From assembly GCA_027924585.1 (NCBI GenBank), contig BSBM01001439.1, forward strand, positions 818,001 to 882,000: a stretch of 64,000 nucleotides of DNA, written 5' to 3'. The position numbers and the translations under genes are program-made. This document shows, piece after piece, positions 56,229 to 64,000 of this stretch. Source of the DNA: Larix kaempferi (taxonomy: Eukaryota > Streptophyta > Pinopsida > Pinales > Pinaceae). Positions within the stretch are counted from its first letter, which is position 1. The number at the start of each line of letters is the position of its first letter. The notes beneath the pieces were generated by a model. The model saw only the letters and a program-made list of their open reading frames with translations, did not search any database and was not told the origin of the DNA.

Positions 56229-57400
56229 TTAGAAACATTTATGAGATTTTTTTTTTATTCCAGGAACATACATCACATTATGAACTTGTTTCACTTGTCC
56301 ATCACGTAAGTTCACACTTATTACTCCATAACCTTGAACTTTATGTGACCCATTATCAACTAAATAAATGTGAGTGCCATCAATCCTCTCATGATATTCA
56401 TCATACCATTCTTTATTACAAGACATATGGGTTGAGGCACCAGAATCAATGAACCAAGCATTCTCATCATCTGTTTCAGTTGACAATGCAACTTCAGAAA
56501 TCAACAACCTGATATTTTTAAATCCATGAATATATGGGGTTTCCCTATGTACAAAATTTCCATTGTGCTTTTTGTATCTTTGAATGGATTCATGATTCTT
56601 TCTCTTAAAACAATATTTAGTGAGATGGCTTGGTTTACCAAAATAATGACATTCAACACTTATACTAACATAGGAATCAAATTGTGCCATGTATAATAAT
56701 GGATTTGCATGAAAAAATTCTCTTTTTTTGTTCCATGGTTTACCTATGTGTGAATGTATCCCTTTTGCAATTAGTGCTAGATCTGAACCTTGAGAGTCCA
56801 AATCATAATTCTCATCCTCTCTTCTTCTTGTAGAAGGATTCATGTGAGCTCTTCGAATGTAGGGGGCTTTGATCTTGCTACAAGTGATGAGACGAAAACT
56901 TTATAATCTTGCTCTAAACCTTTCAATGCGATGGTTACTAAAATAGTGCTAGATACTTGTTTTCCAATATCACCCAACTTATCACTTAGATCTTTGATAT
57001 GTGAAAAACATTTACTGATACTTTCATTTGCTTCCATTTTAATAGACAACAGCTTAGTTTTCATAAATAAAATTCGGTTTGCATCTGTGATTTCATACAA
57101 ACCTTTAAGCATATCCCACGTCTCACAATTTCTGATGTGAGGAATTATGTTGTCTTTAACAGACATCCGTAGCATTACCTTAGCTTTTGTTCCCCGCCTA
57201 TTCTAATATGGAATGGATGTAGTTGTTGTGGGTTTGACCTCATCACCATTCACAATTGTCCACAAATTACTGCTTTCAAGTAAGGTTATCAACTTGAAAT
57301 TCCAGTTAAAATAATTTTCTAGATCTGATTTAGAGGATTTAGTTAAGTATGAATCAGAAAGAGGTTTGACATTTTTCCTCAACACAGGTTTTAGCAGCAA
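56229..57400 (-). pseudogene. Copia copy 1: gag and protease
   Basis: 57400-57203: FNWNFKLITLLESSNLWTIV, the gag start. 57175-56840: MLRMSVKDNIIPHIRNCETW, KGLYEITDANRILFMKTKLL, a UBN2-type copia gag core. 56843-56229: zinc knuckle CHYFGKPSHLTKYC, whose second Cys is Phe (Cys in copy 2), then the protease WFIDSGASTHMSCN and YVPGI. About 57200-57180 lacks a few codons present in the other copy (an SKETWDM form). Frames broken. Confidence 0.85.
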
Positions 57401-57988
57401 GAGAAGAAAAAAAATTATATTTACGTCATTTCACCTGATCTAATGGAAGCCCGGTTTAATCTTTCCTAAATGTATGTGTGGATTAAAAATTGCATGGATG
57501 TCTCACCCTACTCATACACGGCCTGCGACAGATCAAGTCATAGCAAATGGAGAGTGAGTGTTGCACTCTGCTCTTCCGGGAACTACGACACCCTCTGCAC
57601 AGGGGGAACTGCAACACTCTTCCACGATCAACTGCATGGATCTCTTCTTGACGAATGGTCTTGGGCATCACTCTTTCATTCTTTGCAAGTCCACGAACTA
57701 CAGATCCACGATGTCCGCTAAACTCCAATGGCTCTACAAATAGAACGACATCTCTCCTCTTCTGACAGACTTACCACTAGAAAAATGACTCTCCTATTTT
57801 GATAGAATAATGTTGGTGGATACACAGCAAAGTGGCATCCCTACGACCTCTTCATGGTTTCACAATAGAGGTTCAAATTCCTTCTTCATGCATGCTCATT
57901 CACACAACCCTCCTCACAATCTGCTCTCCTCCAGGCTGTATGACACGTTCTTCTTCTCCTTCACACAATGCTTTCCACCCTCTCTCCA
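57401..57988 (-). other. Leader between PBS and gag, copia copy 1
   Basis: Non-coding. Corresponds partly to 62355-62672 in copy 2 (for example CATCACTCTTTCA.., CTCCAATGGCTCTACAAATAG). Open frames on both strands (57470-57743) have no family match I know. Confidence 0.5.
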
Positions 57989-58001
57989 GGCTCTGATACC
58001 A
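57989..58001 (-). promoter_or_regulatory. Initiator-Met PBS of copia copy 1
   Basis: The minus strand reads TGGTATCAGAGCC, perfect, next to the central LTR. The same region is missing in copy 2, where about 51 bp including the PBS have been lost between 62671 and 62673. Confidence 0.9.
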
Positions 58002-58249
58002 AAATAAATAACACAACAGATATTACACAATGCAACAGTGAGGAAAATCTCATGCACAAGGACATGGTAGGCACACCAATCTGTCTATTTCATAAAAAAT
58101 TGCTTACATATATAGGTGAGATAATTCTCAACAAACCAAGACTAAGATCTTACAATTCTGGATCTCAAACCACTCACATTCTAAATTAGGAATATTCATA
58201 ACAACCCAATCACTAATGCAAAGCCTACAATTTCGACATTACTCCAACA
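58002..58249 (-). repeat. Central LTR shared by the two copia copies
   Basis: Begins on minus TGTTGGAGTAATGTCG at 58249 and ends near the PBS at 58002. PBS on the left, PPT (minus TTAAGGGGGAA, 58250-58260) on the right. About 248 bp. The end next to the PBS is not a clean CA, so the LTR may end up to ~12 nt earlier. Confidence 0.75.
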
Positions 58250-58256
58250 TTCCCCC

Positions 58257-59690
58257 TTAATGGAGAAATGGATTCTCTATAAAACCTAACTTCTTCCTAA
58301 GAAATTCAAAGTGAATCCTAACAACATGTTTAGTAAATATATCAGCTACATTGTCACTTGTATTACAATAGATTAAATCAATTTCTTTTGGTTCAATATT
58401 CTCTCTCACAAATTGGTCTTGTAGCTCAATATGCTTTGACCTTGCATGATACACTAGATTATGTGCCAATTTAATTGCATTTTGAATATCACAATGAATT
58501 TTTGTTGGTTCTTCTTGTTTTGCTCCAACATCTTCAAGAATTCACCTTAACCAAATTGCTTCACAGGTATCACTAGACATGGCTTTGTACTCAGGTTTTG
58601 TAGATGATAAAGAAACATTTGGATGTTTCTTACTACTCCATGGCATGACCCCTAATCCTATGTTGAAATAATAACCTGAGGTGGACCTTTTGTCATCAGG
58701 ATTTCCAACCCAACCTGAATAAAAAAGCCCGTCAGATCAACATCAAGTTCATCAGTATACATAAGACCAAAATTAAGTATTCCTTTCAAATGTCGCGGGA
58801 CTTTCTTTCCAGCTTTCTAGTGAGTTTCATAAGGCTTAGCCATAAACTGACTAAGAATGTTGGCTGCATATGATATGTCTAGCCTAGTAGTGGTGAGATA
58901 GTTCAAACTTCCCACTAGTTGACAATGCAAAGTACCATTTGCCTCTTTAGTTCCATCTTCATTGTATAACTTCAAATTCTGATCTAAAGGAATTGACATT
59001 GCCTTGCATTCACTCATATTGAACCTTTTAATAATTTCCCTTACATATTTACTTTGATTGATCAGTGTCTTACCCGACTCCCTCCAAAATTCAAGTCTTA
59101 AATAGTAAAGCAATTCACCAAGGTCTTTCATTTCAAATTCATGTGATAATTGACTTTTTATTTCATACATCAACTTATATGCACTACCTGTAATAATGAG
59201 ATCATCAAGATATAAGGATATCAAGCCAACATTTCCCTCTTTATATTTCTTAACATAAAGGTTAGGATCACTTTTAATTTTCACAAAACCTTTCTTATTA
59301 AAGAAGGAATCAATCTTTATATACCATGATCTAGGGGCCTGTTTCAAATCATAGATAGCTTTCTTTAATCTGCAAACAATATGCTCATGTCCTTTCTTTA
59401 CAAATTCAGGTTGAAACAAATACACTTCCTCCTTTCGCTCACCATTCAAGAAATAATATTTGGCATCTAATTGATGTATTTTCCAATTGTGTTTTGTAGC
59501 CAATGCAACAAGTACTTTAATTGTATTCAACTTAGCTACTGGAGCAAATGTATCTTCAAAATCAACTCCCTCTTTTTGAGAATATTCTTTTGCAACTAGT
59601 CATGCCTTATTTTTATCAATACTACCATCAACTTTAAACTTAGATTTGAACATCGATTTAGATCTTATGTGAACTTTATTCTCAGGCAAT
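58257..59690 (-). pseudogene. Copia copy 2: RT and RNase H
   Basis: 59530-58817, 237 codons: MNTIKVLVALATKHNWKIHQ, LDAKYYFLNGERKEEVYLF, KKAIYDLKQAPRSWYIKIDS, then VGLISLYLDDLIITGSA, where the copia YVDD is YLDD, and CQLVGSLNYLTTTRLDISYA. RNase H then continues in broken frames (about 58816-58470) and ends 58469-58257 with SKHIELQDQFVREN and ADIFTKHV. Weaker than copy 1 in RNase H. Confidence 0.85.
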
Positions 59691-61445
59691 TATGTTAATT
59701 CCCAAGTTTGATTTTTCATTATTGAGTTATATTCTTCATTCATAGCATTCATCCATTCTTTCTTATCTTTGGCTTGTTCAAAATTCATTGGTTCGATGAC
59801 ATTCATTACATTAGTCATTAAGGCATAATCTCTATACCTTGTAGGAATATGAGTTTGACGAGTTGACCTTATTGGTACTACAGTACCTGTTGGATTTCCA
59901 TCCATGATTCTCCTACTTTCCATTATATCTTCATTAGATGATGTATCACTGTTGCTTGAAGTGTTCATACTACTTTCACCTTGTTATTGAACCTGTTCCT
60001 TAACCCGTTCTTGTACATGTTCATGTACCTGTTCTTGATCATGTTTAACAATTGCCACACATCAATATCATTCATTTTATCACTTTTGTCTGCAATCTCA
60101 TGGAAAAAAACATCTCTACTTGCAAGCAATTTATGTGAAATAGGATGAAACAACTTGTATGCTTTTTTATCAATGCAATAGCCAACAAATATGCATTCAA
60201 TTGATTTTGCATCAAGGTTTCTTCTTCCATCTTTTGGAATATGTACAAAATACTTACAACCAAATACTCTAAAATGATTGAATTCTCGTTTATAACCATG
60301 AAAAACTTCAAAAGGTGTTGGAAGATCCAACTTCTTTGTTGGACTTTTATTCTTTAAATAAATAGCAGTATTAATAGCTTCACCCAAAAACCATTTGAGA
60401 TGTTTTTACCTTGAAGCACAGTGCGATCACATTCCACTAGTGTTATGTTCTTCCTCTCAGCAACTCCATCTTTATGAGGTGTATGAGGCATTGTAAATTG
60501 TTTTCATATTCCATGATATTTACAATACCTTTTGAATGCTCCAAAAGTATATTCACCCCCTTGATCAGATTTGGGGATTTTAATGCATTTACCTATCTGT
60601 TTTTCAACCATAGTTCTAAATTCCTTAAAGTATTCAAAGACATCACCTTTTCTTCTTATCAAATAGACCCGAGTATACCTAGATCTGTCATCAACAAATA
60701 TGATAAAATACCATGCACCACCAAGATATCTCGTTTGCATAGGTCCACATACATCAATGTGAATTAATTCAAGCAATTCAGTTTGTCTTTTCTCTTTATG
60801 CATAGGGAATTCCTCCCTATGTTGTTTCCCAAGTGCACATGCTTTACATTCAATGTGATCATTCTCGATAACAGAAAGACCTTCAACCATTGATTTCTTT
60901 TGTAGCAATGTTAAATCATTGTGATTTGGGTTCCCATACCTTTGATGCCAAATTTCTCCAATTAACGTAGCGGTGGATTCCCATGCTTGATGACTGCTCT
61001 TGGTCACATCCATCTTGTAAAATCTTCCAATTCTGGAACCTGTAGCAAAAATACTGTAGTGATATTGAATATCTCTAATTAGACACTGATGCTTACCAAA
61101 TTCCACTTTTAAGTCATTATCAATAATAGTAGAAACATATATGAAACTCTTTTTTATGCCAAGAACATACATCACATTATGAATTGGTTTCACTTGTCCA
61201 TCAGGTAAGTTCACACTTATTACTCCATAACCTTGAACTTTATGTGACCTATTATCACCTAAATAAATGTGAGTGCCATCAATCCTCTCATGATATTCAT
61301 CATACCATTCTTTATTACAAGACATATGGGCTGAGGCACCAGAATCAATAAACCAAGCATTCTCATCATCCATTTTAGTAGATAATGCAGCTTTCGAAAT
61401 GAACAACCTGAGATTTTTAAATCCATGAATATCTGGGGTTTCCAT
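59690..61445 (-). pseudogene. Copia copy 2: protease, integrase and RT start
   Basis: 61445-60504, 313 codons: WFIDSGASAHMSCNKEW (protease), ATLIGEIWHQRYGNPNHNDL and CKACALGKQHREEFP (integrase zinc-binding HHCC), LELIHIDVCGPMQTRYLGGA (first Asp), CIKIPKSDQGGEYT (second Asp kept). Then broken VERNN region near 60430, 60387-59965 (AINTAIYLKNKSPTKKLDLP, NHFRVFGCKYFVHIPKDG), and 59968-59690 (NFEQAKDKKEWMNAMNEEYN). This copy keeps the integrase better than copy 1. Confidence 0.85.
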
Positions 61446-62100
61446 ATGTATGAAATTTCCATTGTGCTTTTTTTTTTGTATCTTTGATTGGATTCATTAT
61501 TCTTTCTCTTAAAACAATCTTTAGTGAAATGGCCTGGTTTGCCACAATAATGACATTCAACACTTCTACTAACATAGAAATCAAATTGTGCCATACCTCT
61601 CTACACTGCATGAAACTTGCCTATGTTTTTGTTCCATGCTTTACCTCTGTGTGAATGTCTCCCTTTTGCAATCAATGCTAGATCTAAACCTTGAGAGTCC
61701 AGATCATAATTCTTCATCCTCTCTTCTGGTAGAAGGATTCCTATGAGCTCTTCAAAAGTAGGAAGCTTTGGTCTTGATACAAGTATTGAGATGAAAACTT
61801 TATAATATTGCACTAAACCTTCCAATGCAAGGGTTACTAAATCATACTAGATACTTCTTTGTCAATATCACCCAAATTATCACTTAGATCTTTGATACAG
61901 GAAATAAATTTACTGATACTTTCATTTGCTTCCATTTTAATAGACAACAGCTTAGTTTTCATAAATAAAATGCGATTTGCATCTATGATTTCATACAAAC
62001 CTTTGAGCATATCCCACGTCTCTTTGGACGTCTCAGAATTTCTGATGTGAGGAATTATGTTGTATTTAACAAACATTCGTAGCATTACCTTAGCTTTTGT
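61417..62100 (-). pseudogene. Copia copy 2: gag
   Basis: 62085-61837: MLRMFVKYNIIPHIRNSETS, KETWDMLKGLYEIIDANRIL, UBN2-like gag. 61825-61601: the gag end. 61594-61417: zinc knuckle CHYCGKPGHFTKDC, intact CX2CX4HX4C, then KRK. Upstream the first ~60 codons of gag are shortened (62110-62280) relative to copy 1. Confidence 0.83.
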
Positions 62101-62300
62101 TTCTCGCCTATTCTAATCTGGAATGGATGCAGTAGCTGTGGGTTTTATTTGTCCACAAATTATTGCTTTCAAGTAAGGTTATCAACTTGAACTTCCAATT
62201 AACATAATTTTATCCATCCAATTTAGAGGATTCAATCAAGTATGAATCGGCAAGAGGATTTGACATTTTTCCTCAACACAGGTTTTAGCAGCAAGAGAAG

Positions 62301-62302
<2 letters not shown>

Positions 62303-62349
<47 letters not shown>
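62303..62349. repeat. (TA)n microsatellite
   Basis: Uninterrupted AT repeat of about 47 bp in the leader of copia copy 2; copy 1 has only a short A-rich run at the matching site (about 57405-57420). Confidence 0.95.
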
Positions 62350-62352
<3 letters not shown>

Positions 62353-62672
62353 CCTTTCACCTGATCTAATGGAAGCCCGGTTGAATCTTGCTTGAATCTG
62401 TGTGTAGATTAAAAATGTTCTCGGGCATCACTCTTTCACGCTTTGCAAGTCCACGAACTGTAGATCCACGGTGGCCACTACACTCCAATGGCTCTACAAA
62501 TAGGACGACATCTCTCCCCTTCTGACAGAAATAATGCTGGTGGATACACAGCAAGGTGGCATCCCTGCAACCTCTTCACAATTTCACGACAGAGGGTCAA
62601 ATTCCTTTCATGCAGGCTCATCCACATAGCCATGCTCGCGATCTTCTCTCCTCCAGGATGTATGACACGTTC

Positions 62673-62759
62673 AAATAAATAACACAATGCAACAGTGAGC
62701 AAAATCTCACGCATAAAGAGATGGTAGGCACACTAATCCGTCTATTTCATAAAAAATTG
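62673..62759 (-). repeat. Truncated 5' LTR of copia copy 2
   Basis: Matches the central LTR from AAATAAATAACACA to CATAAAAAATTG with a 14-bp internal loss, then stops. From 62760 the sequence is of a different copia element. Confidence 0.75.
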
Positions 62760-63001
62760 TTCGACATAAGTCCTGAGGATTCCACAGTATGGCCAGTGAT
62801 AATGAAGACCTGCAGGTGGTGGGCCTACATCCAATATGAAAAAGGACTAGCTCTGTAGAACTTCCTATGACGAGTAGATTCAGAGATTGATTGAGATAGC
62901 AGCAGCAGTGATGATGACGATGATTCGCTAATGATGATCGAGAGAAGAAGACTTGTGCTAGTAGATCTGTGTCCAGAAATACCTTCCTAGTTAAGAGGGA
63001 G
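62760..63001 (+). other. 3' untranslated end and PPT of another copia element
   Basis: No motif of RNase H is readable. It ends with AGTTAAGAGGGAG (62989-63001), a copia PPT, next to the LTR start TGTTGATG. The left part was lost at the junction with copia copy 2. Confidence 0.6.
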
Positions 63002-63690
63002 TGTTGATGTATATGTAACTTTGGAATGTATTTCATATATGTATATTGTACTCCTTTAGAGATGGTATTATTCCTCTATATGGAAGTGTTTGTATTCCTA
63101 TAGAGATGTTATTATTCCTCTATACGGAAGTGCCGTCATTTATATTGTAAGTGTCTGAACTTATACTTGGTGGGTTATTAGACCACCTTGTTGGGGTCGG
63201 CCCTGTATAATTCATGTGGGTCGAAGGGTTATTAGACCACCCTATTGGGGGTTGGCCATGTGGGTCAAAGGGTTATTAGACCACCCTATTGGGTGTCGGC
63301 CCAGTCAACATTATGTTATGTGGTTAAGTTAAGGCCGACCTAGTAAAGGTTATTAGGCAAGTCAATTCAAGTATAAATAGAGTGCGGGAGGCACTCTATT
63401 TGATCATTCTATTCTCACACACACTCTTTGGAGAGTGGCGCACTTGTGGAGGAGGAGAAGATGCTGCTAGGTGATGTCTATCTCTTATGCTTGGGTTGTA
63501 TCATTGCTCTATCTATCTCTGAGGAAGTTATTGGGGTTTTTCACCTTTATGGTTTTCCCCAAGTAAACTTTGTGTCTCTTGTGTGCTTGCATTATTGTGT
63601 CCATGATTGATATGCTATAGATATGATGTACATGTTGTTCTCCCAGTCAAGATCCTAGATCAGATTGAAGTAAATTTTGAAAAATTAACA
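63002..63690 (+). repeat. Copia 3' LTR (plus)
   Basis: TGTTGATGTATATG to AAAATTAACA, 689 bp. TATA box GTATAAATAGAG at about 63371-63382. It shares GCGCACTTGTGGAGGAG and the GTCGGCC/GACCACCCTATTGGG phrases with the 607-bp copia LTRs (there on minus), so the families are related. The right flank has no PBS, consistent with a 3' LTR. The open frame 63428-63610 is LTR sequence. Confidence 0.75.
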
Positions 63691-64000
63691 AGATAATGTT
63701 TCTCCAATATATCGAATTCATCAAGTGGCCTTGTGAGTTTTTTCTCCTTTTATCAAAGCATTAAGAGGGCAGTTTTTCCCCTAATCTCTTACTAAAGTTC
63801 ACTCTTTAGACAAATTTCTTCTAGTGTCCAATGGTATGACTTTCTTTTGTACGAAGAAAAATTAAAAATTAAAAATTAAAAAAAAAAAAACTTTGTGAGT
63901 TTGATGTAAACCCCTCCAAGTGTTGGCTCTTAAAAGGTGACAACCTTGAGCCCATGGGGGTAGGGAAATTGGTAATGAGTAATTGAGATGAGACCTTGTA
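63691..64000. other. No gene seen
   Basis: Flank of the copia LTR. An A-rich tract with AAAAATT repeats (63847-63890) precedes unremarkable sequence. It could be the poly(A) tail of a non-LTR element, but I see no LINE or SINE body. Confidence 0.4.

Larger units (their letters stand above)
53142..62759 (-). mobile_element. Two head-to-tail copia elements sharing a central LTR
   Basis: Order on plus: LTR (53142-53373), gag-pol of copy 1 (53381-57400), PBS (57989-58001), LTR (58002-58249), gag-pol of copy 2 (58257-62100), truncated LTR (62673-62759). The central LTR serves as 5' LTR of copy 1 and 3' LTR of copy 2, with a PBS on one side and a PPT on the other. No TSD is found because the right end is truncated. 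This is the product expected from recombination between LTRs of related copies. Both are inactive. Confidence 0.8.

Noticed and set aside
57470-57743. Frames on both strands in the copia leader
   Set aside because: They sit between PBS and gag, have no family match and are not kept in copy 2.

Overview
The window is repeat DNA from a land-plant nuclear genome, probably a large one. I found no host gene, tRNA or rRNA gene that I would defend. Nearly all of it is LTR retrotransposons: Ty3/gypsy of the Tat/Ogre-like and chromovirus types, plus several Ty1/copia families. They are identified by plant-type primer-binding sites (PBS; initiator tRNA-Met TGGTATCAGAGC and tRNA-Arg TGGCGACTCCACTGGGGA), polypurine tracts (PPT), target-site duplications (TSD), and gag, protease, reverse transcriptase (RT), RNase H and integrase motifs. 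The species cannot be named from the sequence.

Layout. 1-6501: the 3' part of a Tat-like gypsy element on +, with broken gag/protease, no RT core, a repeat-rich 3' region and its 3' LTR. 6505-27549: a complete 21-kb gypsy element on the minus strand with CATAT TSDs. Its LTRs are about 7 kb, and each contains a roughly 1,080-codon open frame in the sense direction. Its gag-pol frame (20650 down to 14555) is broken only by seven stop codons. 27555-34795: decayed Tat-like LTRs with tRNA-Arg PBSs and fragments of gypsy pol. 34796-44731: an internally deleted copia element on minus (TSD CTCTT). Its 5' LTR contains a solo Tat-like LTR (TSD GTAAG), which contains another copia element (37130-43760, TSD ACTAT) whose interior is largely minisatellite. 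46434-52376: a decayed chromovirus on +. 53142-62759: two copia elements of one family, head to tail on minus, sharing the central LTR. 62760-63690: the 3' end and LTR of another copia element on +.

The most unusual object is the 21-kb element. In its sense direction (right to left) each LTR has about 1.8 kb holding a degenerate array of short GC-rich palindromes, a candidate TATA box, a leader with a 78-codon open frame, and then the long frame: a protein of unknown family followed by coiled coils. If the TATA box is the promoter, this frame lies in R-U5 and is the first long frame of the genomic RNA, ahead of the PBS and gag-pol. In pol, a second RNase H with a full D-E-D-D set precedes RT, while the usual RNase H after RT has lost its first catalytic Asp. 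Most stops in the element fit C-to-T change at CAG, CAA or CGA codons, and three are confirmed by comparing the two LTRs.

Every coding region here is interrupted, so no element is autonomous as it stands. TSDs and LTR structure give a relative insertion order for the nested elements.
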